64,000 bases of DNA from positions 453,073 to 517,072 of the forward strand of contig UYJD01000010.1 of NCBI GenBank assembly GCA_900618795.1, read 5' to 3'. The position numbers were made by a program, and so were the translations under genes. Positions 20,484-30,869 of the stretch are shown in pieces (position 1 is the first letter of the stretch; every line of letters begins with the position of its first letter). Below the pieces are notes generated by a model. It did no database searches and was not told where the DNA came from. It saw only the letters and a program-made list of their open reading frames with translations. The stretch is from Cyanodermella asteris (lineage: Eukaryota; Ascomycota; Lecanoromycetes; Ostropales; Stictidaceae).

Positions 20484-21279
20484 GATAGCAACGTTCGATG
20501 GATAACCCCGTGTTGGTTTTCACGCGCCCAAGATCATGGATGCGGGGACCGAAGTTTTGTGTTGGACAGAATATGCTCGTTTGCGTGAGAGCCTACCAGT
20601 ATATTCTCAGTCATGCATTGGTTGAATTCATCGAGCGTGCCAACGCCCGTTTCCGATCACCAAGTGTAGTCGTAACGATGGTGAGGTGGATCGTCTGCCG
20701 TTACGCGCTGCGCCTGTCAGGATTAGGGGCCCGGTGCAACGGTACTGGTGGTTTACTCAGCGGCCTTGGCACCCGACGGCCATCTGTACGTAAGCAACCA
20801 ACCTGGCAGCCAACCGTCTTCTCACTCGTGTGTGCATCAACGACTGAACCATATACCGTGGGCACAATTTGAAAGGTTGTTGAATGCATTTTGCTCGCGA
20901 TGAATGACAAATTTTGACACAAAGCTGGCTCCGTAGATTATCCGACAAGTCTAGCATGACTCACGCTGCCCGTGTACCGAAAGCACGGGAAAGCATTCTT
21001 CGAGCTTCGCACCCTACTTGAGCGACCATGTCTCCAAGTCTCCCATCTGTTAGTCTTGTGGAATTCAGGGTTCAAACGGACAGCTGCGACTTCACCGCGG
21101 GACGGTGATCTCTACGCCACGTCGAAGTCGACGATGCTTTCGGGAGGCAATCCGCGCTGTCTCTTTGCTGGATGTTTGCATATTGTTTACCCTGTCACCT
21201 GCCTTCGAGCCTTTCTTTGCTACTTAACTCGTCTAAGTTCTGGCGTTCCTTTAGTGTTTGATGTCGCTATCTCTCAATC
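20484..21279. other. Intergenic
   Basis: Divergent promoter region between the phosphoesterase and the unknown gene at 21280. No supported gene. Confidence 0.5.
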
Positions 21280-22035
21280 ATGGGTTCCAATGAATCCAAG
21301 GAAGTGGTGCCAGCCAGGCAGGAACCAGCCCAACCAGCCCAACCGGGCGTCAAATTCATACCACCGCGCAACCACGATCTGGCCGACCCGCCGAGGAAAT
21401 ATTCCATTGACTACAAGGAACTCAAAGCCGGACTGAGGAGTGTCTCACGAACTCTAGAGTCTGAACGCAAACTCGTGACCATCGTCGCTTTGGGACACGG
21501 CTGCGAAGTGCTTCTTGGCGTTCGTAAGATCTGCACAGGCATGGATTTCTCCGGCCACGACCGATTGTCCAAGGACGAACAAGAATTGCTCAGGAAGGCT
21601 ATTGATGCTTCAGCCGTGACTCAGAAGAACACACTGCCCGAAGCCTGGCTTAACAACCACAACATGGCGGAGATCAACGCAGAACGTCGATCCCGGCTGG
21701 ATATGGACTCACTCAGCCAAAATAAGGTCATTTACAACACGCCCAAAAAATTTGGCCTTCGAGTCGTAGCAGTCGACCTCAGATATGGATTCGTCGAAAC
21801 TATCGCCGAACTATGCAATTATGATGCTGGTGGAGACCTTCACAATGAATGTCTCACACTTGCGGCCAATTATCTCCGTCATTATCACCTCGCAAGACCA
21901 GCGCTCCGGGTCCCAATTGCTACCATACAGGAATGGGGCGATCGATACGGCAGATATTTGCTGAAAGCTGACCTGCGACTAGTCGACACCGAACATAGCC
22001 GACTTTTTGGGTTCAATGCTATCATCTTCGAGTAA
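21280..22035 (+). CDS. Unknown protein with a possible N-myristoylation start
   Basis: 251 aa, single exon, no family recognised. It begins MGSNES, which matches the N-myristoylation consensus (Gly2, small residue at 6), followed by a Pro/Gln-rich stretch (QEPAQPAQPG) and a mixed alpha/beta body. Notable blocks: KLVTIVALGHGCEVLLGVRK (hydrophobic strand-turn) and FGLRVVAVDLRYGFVETIAE, which look like buried beta strands, and two conserved-looking cysteines. The C-terminus (LFGFNAIIFE) is hydrophobic. Codon use and an uninterrupted frame support a real gene. Membrane attachment by lipid is an inference from six residues only. Confidence 0.65.
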   Translation: MGSNESKEVVPARQEPAQPAQPGVKFIPPRNHDLADPPRKYSIDYKELKAGLRSVSRTLESERKLVTIVALGHGCEVLLGVRKICTGMDFSGHDRLSKDEQELLRKAIDASAVTQKNTLPEAWLNNHNMAEINAERRSRLDMDSLSQNKVIYNTPKKFGLRVVAVDLRYGFVETIAELCNYDAGGDLHNECLTLAANYLRHYHLARPALRVPIATIQEWGDRYGRYLLKADLRLVDTEHSRLFGFNAIIFE

Positions 22036-22640
22036 TTGCCATCAAAATGAGCCGCGGTGCGGTGAACACCGTCTCTGCGGAGACAATAAGGAGCGTCTTG
22101 TATTGTGATGCCGGCCAGCAAATGTTGATTAGAACTAATGGGCGATCAATTCTTAGAATACAGTCTGTAGCTCGTGAATGAATAAAGCTCGGTCAGAGTT
22201 GCGTTGCAACCTGGTGGCTTTCGGGATGAGGAACACCTTTCCCAGCTTCATTGTCGACTTTCCACCGACGGTAGAAGCCTATCGACGCCCACAATACCAT
22301 ATCAGCAACGTATCTTCAGGTTGAAAGCGAGGACTGGGAAGATGGCCGTTTCCACCGCGTGAGCTGATTGCGCACGATCGTTCCCGGACGGATCCTTCTC
22401 GAAAGCATGGCCGCAAGAAAGAATTAACAAGTAACAATCTGCCCCAGAACCCCATTGTGAAGCAGGCGCAAATCGCTGCACTCTAGATTCGGGTAAAGGA
22501 TATATCCGGATGGCCCTCGCTACCGGACGGCGCGAGCTTGACGGTATGCATCATAGCGCTATTGGCCTTCTGCGCCTCGCTTGCAGAACTGGGTCTGCAT
22601 AGCATCAGCATCAACTCTGCATCATCAGAAACATCGTGAC
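22036..22640. other. Intergenic, convergent 3' ends
   Basis: Between the + strand gene ending at 22035 and the - strand gene ending at 22641. No supported gene. Confidence 0.5.
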
Positions 22641-23435
22641 TCACCACGAAGCCAGCGGGTCCCGTATATAAATGTTCTTACGAGAAAAGGGTAGCATTGC
22701 CGATGGATCCTCCCAAGCCGGAACCTGCCAACCCTCAATCGCTTTACCGAACTCATGCGTGATGTACAATGCTTCCTCGCAGGGCGCAACATATCTCGTC
22801 CAAGCTGGCATCATCTCCCAGCGCTTCGGGTTATTCTTGTACTTCTCCTGCAGACGTCGCCTTTCCTCGGCCTTCATCGGGCCACGACAAGCGGGACGCA
22901 ATTCTGCATGCCGAGGGATGTCCTTATCGGCCATGAACGCGTTGAATTCCATAGCCAGAAAGCCCGTGACGCATGCAAGCATCGCGTAGCGTTCCGGGTC
23001 CTCATCTTGCGGATCTGGGATTTCTGCGACCGGCCAATCTGCGTGGTCGTAGAAATGCTGCATCTCTACGAGCAGGTCGCGAATCCGATTGAGCATCAGA
23101 CACGTGTACAGCTTGTAGAGAGACTTCAATGGACCCCCGATCTGTATTTCTCCGGTGTCACAGGACCACGGCGGACGAAACTTCCCACGTTTGAATTCTC
23201 TGGTGTAGAGTTGGTGATCGGACATGATCTCTCGTGGTGTTGGCGGAGGCCAGCTTTCTATCTTCCCGTGCCATTTTCCTCCACGGGGCTTTGAGAAGCC
23301 CTTCTTCCTCGTTCCAGCGCAGTGCCGGAGACGTTTTCCGATGGCAGCAAGCGGCGCAAGCACCTTTCTGTAGGCCCTGATCATACCTCGAGCACGTACG
23401 GGCTTCGTTCCAAGGTTCTTGACAGTGCTTGCCAT
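22641..23435 (-). CDS. Unknown conserved-looking protein
   Basis: 264 aa, single exon from the ATG at 23435. The first 55 residues are strongly basic (KRLRHCAGTRKKGFSKPRGG) and could be a mitochondrial or nuclear targeting region. Then comes WPPPTPREIMSDHQLYTREF and a helical core with a Leu/Met-rich helix (LYKLYTCLMLNRIRDLLVEM), followed by EERRRLQEKYKNNPKRWEMM and an aromatic-rich C-terminus. No catalytic motif is visible. The even codon use and lack of stops over 795 bases make a gene likely. I do not recognise the family. Confidence 0.6.
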   Translation of the reverse strand: MASTVKNLGTKPVRARGMIRAYRKVLAPLAAIGKRLRHCAGTRKKGFSKPRGGKWHGKIESWPPPTPREIMSDHQLYTREFKRGKFRPPWSCDTGEIQIGGPLKSLYKLYTCLMLNRIRDLLVEMQHFYDHADWPVAEIPDPQDEDPERYAMLACVTGFLAMEFNAFMADKDIPRHAELRPACRGPMKAEERRRLQEKYKNNPKRWEMMPAWTRYVAPCEEALYITHEFGKAIEGWQVPAWEDPSAMLPFSRKNIYIRDPLASW

Positions 23436-24443
23436 ATTTCAGGGTATCGAATATATCCTAGGGGGCTTTGCGGTTGAAGTTGTGCCTTCATGTGGCGTGT
23501 GAGGGCAGGCGTCGTTCAAAGATCCGAAGAAGGTAGTGACTGGCATATGCAACTTTGTTATGATGAAAGAACGCAAAGGCCGACATGTGTAGTTCGCGAC
23601 AGAAACCGGCTGCGAGAAGCGTGAGACTGCTGGAATATTGGATGGAAGCGGATATCATGACACCCTGTACCAAGGTCGACTTCAAGTTATGGCGTCAAAT
23701 GCCTTGTTCTCAGCACTGCGCGGGATTTGGGTTCCTTGACGATGGTATGCCCCTCTACCATTCCATGGTTGAAACCAGGTACCGAAACCGCGGACAGCGG
23801 GCTGACGACTTCCGCGGTAGAACACTCTGCCTGTGTCGACTGTCGCTGTAGCTTTGACTATGAAAATCAGGCAGTGATAGTAGCAAGTCCCTGAAAAAAA
23901 GCAGATACTGAGCGCCAAGACTGTCTCAAAGCCTGAGCGACAGGTCCCAATGCCTTTGTTCGTGAACCTGACAATATTTGTGCGTAACAGCAGCATTGTT
24001 CTCGCGACTGCTGAGTTTGAGATGAAAGGCTCATCGGCCTACAATGCTGCCAGCCCCTAGCAATGTTTCGATCAAAGCAGTATGGTGTCAAGTCTGAAGA
24101 CAGGCTTGACACAGATTCTCATCCTTCCTCAAGACATCAGAACACTGCCATTGTCCATGTCTGTCCTTCAAGTAGAAATGGCGTCGTTGGGCGTGGTAAG
24201 TCCAGACGGCCATCAGCCGCGCAATACCGCATCACGCACTACCTTGAACTGCTCTCACAATTGGAGTAGTTCAGCTCAAGCGTGTAACTGTCTGCTGCTC
24301 TCCCAATTTCAATTGCCTCGGTCAGGTTACCAATGGCGGCGCTTCGACACACGTAGCGCAGGGACTCCATTCTCGAAGCGGGGAGACTTCGTTCGTTCAC
24401 TATCGAGAAGAGTCAAGGCACTACTAAGCCTGCTGCTCCATTG
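23436..24443. other. Intergenic, about 1 kb
   Basis: I see no supported gene. Short frames exist but lack good starts, introns or recognisable protein character. Confidence 0.4.
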
Positions 24444-24836
24444 ATGCGACAAAATTCAAGAGCCCGAGCCCGAGCTGAATCTGTGATTCCGCAAGCCATA
24501 GCACTGAGACAAGCACTCATATATCGAGTGGAAAAGGTCCAAGGCGAGATCGCTGATGCTGAAAGGCAAATTAGGGCGCACAAACATAGCGCCATGATGC
24601 TTGCAGACCAGATAAGCGTGTCAGCGTACGAAGTCAACACGAAGATCATGCATACTCAGCGAATGAGGATTATCCGAGGCCGAGATGCGTTGGCGGAAAT
24701 CCAGCTCGAGCTTCTTGAACTTGATTTGAAGGCTCGAGAGGAATTCAGAGCCAAAGCTGAAAAGCGTTGCGGTCTCGATGATCCAACGAAAAAGGACGAC
24801 GAAGATGAGCACTTCATCTGGGGTCCTTACGCTTGA
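24444..24836 (+). CDS. Small coiled-coil protein, unknown
   Basis: 130 aa from the ATG at 24444 (MRQNSRARARAESVIPQ). Nearly the whole chain is predicted helical: two long amphipathic helices (VEKVQGEIADAERQIRAHKH and ALAEIQLELLELDLKAREEF) and an acidic tail (DDPTKKDDEDEHFIWGPYA). It may be the last exon of a longer gene, as the region upstream has no clear promoter. Its coiled coil recalls those of the P1-P6 family, but I see no shared motif. It is convergent with the Zn2Cys6 gene, whose stop lies 40 bases beyond. Confidence 0.5.
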   Translation: MRQNSRARARAESVIPQAIALRQALIYRVEKVQGEIADAERQIRAHKHSAMMLADQISVSAYEVNTKIMHTQRMRIIRGRDALAEIQLELLELDLKAREEFRAKAEKRCGLDDPTKKDDEDEHFIWGPYA

Positions 24837-24876
24837 TCGACCCAGCCCTGATCTGCGGTCTCGGTCACCAGATCGT

Positions 24877-26114
24877 TCAAGTCGGATTATCGACTCCATC
24901 GAGCTCATTTATAAGATCCTTCCATAATTGATCGCGTTCCGCAATTCCAGACATCCGCAACCACGATTTGATCGCTTCGTAGTCCCGCCGCACGCGCTTT
25001 TCTGCCCACCAGATATTGTCGTAACGGCACATAAGTCCTAGCCAATACTCGAAAAGCCAAACTGCTTTGACATCACGGTTGTAAAGCAAGCCACGAAAGG
25101 GCCGGTAGAGCTTGGCGAGAAAAGTGATGTTGTGAAAAATGTTAAACGGATGGGGTTCGAGGTCTCGGAGTAATGCTGCAACAATCAAAGGTGGTCGATA
25201 CGTGTCATCAGATGAGTGAGCATCGCAGCTAGTATCATTGTTTGTCAGGTCGTAGCCGAATGCCTGAAGCCAGTTCTCTGGCACCACTTCCAGACCGTGG
25301 GTCATTGGAAAGACAAAGCGTCTGGTCCCACATCCAACAAACAACGGCGTCAAAAAGTCCATGGCTTGAGTGACGTGGTCGAGCATCGACAATACTAGGG
25401 GACGAAGGCCGGATTGCAGCGAAAGCCAACCCAAGCGGTCTGGGTCATCACTAAAGATCCACGATGCGGCTGGGTGGGTGCTCTCCTCGGCCGGAAGCAT
25501 GAAAGCCAGCACGTTCAGAAATACTGCACTGAGAAGGACATGGTTAGCTGCCTCCTGGGTGTCGATTGGGCTGTCGAGGCGACTTCGATACGCCGTCAAG
25601 GCAGCTGATCGCTGTGAGAGCAACGTCATGCGTGACTGTTCACTATTCGGGCTGCAGTAATCCAAATGCGCGGCAGCCAGGGCGAGGATCGCTTGTCGTA
25701 CGAGAGAGTTAGACTGGAAAAGATTCACCACTGTCTCTTGCACAGGCATGCATAGTATCTCGGCGTGGAATTGATCCAGATGCTTGAGCAGGAACGTTGG
25801 AACACTGCTGTCAGCCGAAGCCAGTGCGAAAGTTGGGCTTGTTGTCTTGGTCGGCGATACTGTTGGTGGCGGCGAATCGCCATATTGGCAAGCTCGATTG
25901 TTTCGTTCACAACGCAAGCAGACTGGCTTCCGCTCGTCGCACTAACGGGTTCCCGTCAGTTGACAGTCAGCGAAGGAGAGAAGTCCCTTACTTTGGCTCG
26001 CTTCGCTCGACACGCCAGACAGCCTAGTTTGGTCTTGTGATGAGCCTTTCTTCGCTTGTACTCTTGCACCTGACCATCGCTGCCATTGAAGGTAATAACT
26101 TGGAATCTGGCCAT
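24877..26114 (-). CDS. Zn2Cys6 fungal transcription factor
   Basis: 395 aa from exons 25992-26114 and 24877-25941; the 50-nt intron 25942-25991 (gtaagg...ttag) splits the zinc cluster, as is frequent in this family. Splicing restores a perfect binuclear cluster: Cys32-x2-Cys35-x6-Cys42-x6-Cys49-x2-Cys52-x6-Cys59, with the usual basic lead-in (KRRKAHHKTKLGC). The rest matches the fungal-specific middle region of C6 sterol-uptake-control-like factors: FHAEILCMPVQE, VRQAILALAAAHLDY, and a C-terminal WLFEYWLGLMCRYDNIWWAE. Expected to act in the nucleus on CGG-type sites. The target genes are unknown; no biosynthetic cluster adjoins it. The start at 26114 gives a compact N-terminus; no nearer in-frame ATG precedes the first cysteine. 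Confidence 0.92.
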
Positions 26115-26401
26115 AACAAGCATCACGTTTCATCGGCAGATTAAGAGGAAGCGGAATGAAAAACCGAACACGCATGGCAAAATTCAAACAGGGTAAACGA
26201 GCCGGGAAGTCCATCTTTAAGAGCATAGCATCTGGCCTCGATTCAAGTCACGGCGACCTGCGTGAGGTGCCCGTGTGAGATCATCTTGGCCGGTGTTGTG
26301 GAGCCAGTCAGCAGCTCAGCCGCCAGTTCTCGTTTACCTTTTGTCACCTAGCGCTGAACTGTGTCTGCATTAAGGCGGGAGGTAAGAAGTCGTTGCCGGT
26401 C

Positions 26402-26550
26402 GCCTACCCAACCAAGTGGGTCGCTGAGTAGTCAGCCATGTACGTCGCCAAGTACTCCGTAAGGTGTCTCGCTGAGTACCTTGCCGCGTACTCAGCTGAG
26501 GATGTAGCCAAGTATTGTCGCAAGCACATAAGAGCATACCTAGTGAGGTA
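26402..26550 (+). repeat. Degenerate 12-bp minisatellite (array 2) with coding character
   Basis: About twelve imperfect units of the type gctgagtacctt / gccaagtactcc. In one frame they read MYVAKYSVRCLAEYLAAYSA then EDVAKYCRKHIRAYLVR and stop at 26548-26550; further upstream units continue in frame across one TAG (26428-26430). The peptide is the same 4-residue Ala-(Lys/Glu)-Tyr-Leu pattern as array 1, including the Ala-Glu-Asp variant. It may be the 3' end of a decayed gene related to that at 12537-12722. Confidence 0.65.
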
Positions 26551-27129
26551 GTATCATCGGAATTACGATGGCTACTCCGTATATGGTGCGAACATGTCTG
26601 CTTTCAATCTCATCACGACCTAAGTAAGCGGGCGGGGACTTTTTCCAGCCGCCTTGGCGTGAGCTCATTTCACGCAACGCCCTTGAACGACGCCTGGTCT
26701 CTACATGTGCCATCCTTCATCGAGATGTGGCTCGCTATCCCCAACCGTGAACTTATGCTCGATTGGAAAACCATGCATTCTGGATCCTCTCAAGTGATTG
26801 ACAACTCATACGTCTCCATCTGCCCATGCAGCCAGACCAGGGCCACGACAACGGCTTGCAGCTTGTTCTCGCTTCCACTATAGCATTGTATCCTAAATAA
26901 AACGAGACCTGGCCGAAAGCTCTGAGACCTCAACACGAAAGAACTTGAAAGTCGTCTTGCAGTTTCCCGGATACGTGATAGCATCAGAGCTGCCAGAATC
27001 CGGTGACATGCATCCTCCCTTCCCGAACCTCTACCCAACTAAGCCTTCTCAGCCAACGCCTGCTCTGCTTCCACAACGACGTCAGGACCAAAGCGCAAAA
27101 TCAGCAAAAAGTTATGCCTGTCTCTGAAC

Positions 27130-27175
27130 GCCGGCCGGCTCGAACCCGCGACCTCAAGTTGCACAGAGCGCAGCA
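27130..27175 (-). other. tRNA T-arm-like fragment
   Basis: Minus strand reads ggtcgcgggttcgagcc, an exact B-box core (GGTTCGAnYCC-like), but the flanks do not pair as a T stem and no A box or cloverleaf is found upstream. It resembles the fragment at 27559-27600 for about 35 bases, so both may derive from one tRNA-related repeat or dead tRNA. Confidence 0.3.
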
Positions 27176-27558
27176 AAACTGTACGAATAGCCGGGCCCCA
27201 GTACTCATACAGAAACCCGGGCGTCCCCAGATTTTGTGAACTATTTCTCCTGATCAGTAATATATACCCATCCGAAGTACTTACGGCAAGTGGCAGAGGA
27301 GTCTGAAAACACCGCTCGCGTACTTTGTTCGCTGCCTTTTCAATTCACGGTACACCAGTCCAATCATACCCTGATCACCTGACCTTGGCTGACACTGTTC
27401 ATGAGTCCGAGAGGAAGTGCACAAATTGATATGTGCCTGCGAGCAAGCGATCGTGCTCTCGGACACCTTCTATGCATACCTATCTATTGACAGACCAGGC
27501 CATTATCATTGGCCCCGCGTCCAACAAACAACCGAAAACCCACAAAAGAAATGGGTGT

Positions 27559-27600
27559 CAACAGCGCCAGCCGGACTCGAACCTGCGTCCTTCTCGAAAG
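27559..27600 (-). other. tRNA T-arm-like fragment, second copy
   Basis: Minus strand reads ggacgcaggttcgagtccgg, with a T-loop sequence and four of five T-stem pairs possible, followed by ggctggcgct. No complementary acceptor strand is found upstream. Not a functional tRNA as it stands. Confidence 0.3.
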
Positions 27601-29112
27601 GCGGTCTTGAAATTGGCAAAAATGCAGCACCTTCGTGGGCTAACAGGGTATGTTCGTCCATCCACGCCAATGCTGCACGAACACCTGGAAGCCCGGATCC
27701 TACCGTATGGAAAAGTTTCTCCCAGTATGCTCGTTGATGTTGTTTTGTTCAATCAGAACTTAATATGAACCGCCCGAATCTCGATATACAACAGAACACT
27801 GAAGAGGTGGTTGGTCACTCCGGGCGAGCGTGTGTGCTGGGATGGTGTCACTTGCTCAGCACTGCTTTGTTCCTCGACTGTGCATGGGTTTCGATCTCGT
27901 TGGATAGAATCAATGCCTTCGACACATCAAGCCCGCTGCGTAAATTTGAGGCTATCGACGCATCGTCACTGGGTCTGCAAACGTTTAAATAAAAGAAAGA
28001 ACTACGATACAAATCAGGTACTTGTGCAAACGAGCACATCATCAACGATCTCCAACCCAAAACGGACCCGCAGGACGTCAGCCAGCACAGCTCACCCATT
28101 GGGCGGACCCATCCACGCGCATCCCCGAACGCTCACCCAAACCCGCCCGTCGATCCTCCCTCCCCCACCAAAACATAAACGCCATCACACAAAAATCCAT
28201 CAATGCTCACTCAATTCCATTTCCACCCGCTCAAATTTCGAGGACAACCACACTTTTCCATTCACCACTCGCCTGCCTACGTGCAAGTCGGAACACCATC
28301 GAAGTAGACAAAACAACATTCTCCAAAGCCCATTGCAAACTGTGTCATTCATTTTACTTTGTGCGATCCCCCGACGCTTCGTTGGCCCCTCACTTTTGTG
28401 GGCGCGCACACCGTGTCCCCCCGTGGGGCGTTCTGAGCGTGCGAGTTTTAGTGCTGCACCGATAACGGCATCGAATCGCGGCGGTGTGGCGAAAGAAAAA
28501 AAAAGAAAAGAAGGTCGCCCGGTCGGCAGGTTAGGTCGACGGCGATGGGGATGACTAAGTACTACCTAGTAGTCGAGCCCTATGCTCGCACGCGCGTTGC
28601 CTTTCTTTTCATTTGCTGCTTTGTTGCCAACTCGCTCTCCTCGCACACGGCGCGCGCGTCGCGGATATTTGCATGGGAAGGCGTGATCGGTGCCTGCGAA
28701 ATTTGCACTTTCACCTGGAATCGCATTTTCTGGCATCCTCGACTCCTCCGCATTCTTTTATCGTCCTTCCGCTATTGTATCTGTCTTCTATGTTTTCATG
28801 CGTTCCTATGGTCAGGGGTCCGACGCAAAATAGACCTGTGACTACAAAGGGAAGGGGTTTCTCATGGACCGGAAAGCTGAGTAAAAGATGATCTCGTTGC
28901 ATTGATCCTGAATTCATTTCGTCTCATTTGTCTGCATCAAATGGGGTATCTCTGTTCGTCCAAGAATGACCAATTTCTCCTCCATCCCGGTTCCAAGACG
29001 CAAAACAGTAAAACCTACTCACAGTCCGTGGCTTGGTGAATCTTCTTACGTTCGATTCTGCAAGCTTCATTTCAACATTTTTCATTGTTGGATTCAACCA
29101 TGCGTCCTTCTT

Positions 29113-30869
29113 CTACAGGAACTGCTTGCCCCGGGTCTCGATCGGGTAAAAGAGCATCGTAACAAACGCAGCCAGGATCAGAGCGCCTGAAGCGTAAACC
29201 GGAGCAGACGGGTTCGCAGTACCAGCATACACGGCGACAATCGGGGCGCAAAGACCGCAGAGACGGTTGAAAAAGGACGCGATTCCGGTACCAGTGCCTC
29301 GGTTCGGGGCCGGAAAGACCTCTGGAGTCATGGCGTACAATACACCATACATGATGTTCTGGAAGAAAGCCTCAAGTGACGACATGACAACCTGGTAGTC
29401 GGGGTCACTCTTGACGGTGAAGAGGAAGAGGAAGATGGCAGTCAGAGCGGCTGAGATGGCGATGGTACCCTTGCGACCGATATACGGAATATCGACGGTG
29501 TACCACGCAATGAGCGAGCCGGGCACGCCAACAATCGAGGTGATGGCATAGTTGCGGTAAGTGATGTAGTTCGAGTTTACTTCGCTACCATCACTTCCGT
29601 GTGCGTTCTTGAGGTACTGGGGCAGGAAAGCGTTGAACAGAGGGTATCTCATGCCAATGGTAGCCCATGTGAACCAGATCAGGGCCGTCATGAAACCCAG
29701 GCGCTTGTATGCGAAGAGAGGCGCGATGCGCTCCTTGCTGAATTTGCCGAAGAACCGCTTCACGACTTCGGAGATTGTGAGCTTGGTGGCGTGTTCATCG
29801 TCGTCCTGGAGGCCACCAATCTCGTTCAGAATCTCTTCGGACAACCAAGTCTTGGCTCCGTTTCGGTAAGCAATGCCGTGAACGACAGCGACGGCCTCGG
29901 CTTGTCTACCCTTGGAAAGCAGGAACTTGGGCGACTCGAAAAGGTGGAAGAGGAAGAAACGGCAGATGAACATGGCAAGTGTAATGGCGCCGTTGGTCAT
30001 GTTCAGGTAGCGCCAGCCCATGTTATCAGCACGAGAGCAGCAATCAACGTTCGGCTCCAGGTTGCAGCTAGGGAGGCCGTCCTTGCAGGAGTAGTTGGGG
30101 ATGAAGCCCCAGGCGATCAGGGAAGCAACGAGCTGACCGACGGGCCACCAGACAGACAGCAAGGTCAGAAGACTTGCGCTGGCGTTGGGCAAGAACTCGA
30201 GGAACAGGGCACCGTCAACGGGCAAGTTGCCACCGACACCGAAACCGAGCGCAGCGTACATGCCGCAAGCTCCGATCAGTTAGGGGCGCCGCCGACAGCG
30301 ATTCCGAAGACACCACAGATGAAAAGAGTCGAGTTGAATGCAAGGCGACGGCCGACCACGTCCGAAGCAATACCCCAGAACGAAGCGCCCAGGCAAAGGC
30401 CGACGAAGAGAGCGCAGGTGGTGAAACGAACATAGTTGCTGTCGACGCCGAATTCTTGAGCAATTGGGGATAGGGTCAAGGCAACACCCTGTAGCCAAAG
30501 GTTGTCGGCGAACCATCCGAAGCCAGCCAAGACAAACAATGACCACTGGTATCGACCCATTCCAATATCCTGGATGGCCTTGTTGATGACCTTGGACTTG
30601 CGGTCGTAGAGGCTGTCGTGGCCGGAGGCGGATATGTCGCCCTCGATCTCGGCACGCAGGCTGTCAAGAGTGAGTGCACCGATAGCGTTGCCTTGAGGAG
30701 AGTCGACCTTGCGAAGCGAGTTGGGCTTGCTATCGATGCCGTCGCCGACAAGCTTGCTCCCATGCTCAGCGCTGACAGACCGAGCACGCTGAGAGTCCTC
30801 GAGAGGCTCGTATACACCGGGAAACTCGCTCACGTCATGCTTGTGGAAAGGATTGATGAAGTACGGCAT
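29113..30869 (-). CDS. MFS transporter (SV2/SVOP-like, sugar- or organic-ion type) with one frameshift
   Basis: A 12-helix plasma-membrane carrier of the branch that includes fungal SVOP-like transporters. Visible: IQDIGMGRYQWSLFVLAGFG before helix 1, GIASDVVGRRLAFNST (the MFS loop 2-3 motif, Asp-x3-Gly-Arg-Arg), GVGGNLPVDGALFLEFLP in helix 4, and MTPEVFPAPNRGTGTGIASF (motif near helix 10), plus a long cytosolic N-terminus. The frame breaks at about 30277: after GGAPN the text continues in the next frame as IGACGMYAALGFGVGGN. One base is missing (AAC-TG-ATC where a Trp codon is expected), and restoring the count gives 585 aa, the family norm. Either a read error or a recent null allele. The substrate is not predictable. 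A CT-rich leader lies at 30970-31270. Confidence 0.87.

Larger units (their letters stand above)
26551..29112. other. Intergenic, about 2.5 kb, with two tRNA-like fragments
   Basis: No protein gene supported. 28020-28450 is C/A- and CT-rich and gives an apparently open frame without an ATG; I read it as compositional. 28490-28515 has an A-rich run. Two T-arm-like segments are listed separately. Confidence 0.4.

Noticed and set aside
27130-27600. Functional tRNA genes
   Set aside because: B-box-like cores are present, but no A box, acceptor stem or full T stem could be folded.
28022-28465. 147-codon frame in the CT-rich region before the MFS gene
   Set aside because: Starts without ATG and consists of His/Pro/Ser/Arg-rich text expected from pyrimidine- and A-rich DNA.
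29599-30435. 278-codon plus-strand frame across the MFS gene
   Set aside because: Antisense to the transporter with no ATG-based gene logic; its length follows from the codon bias of the real gene.
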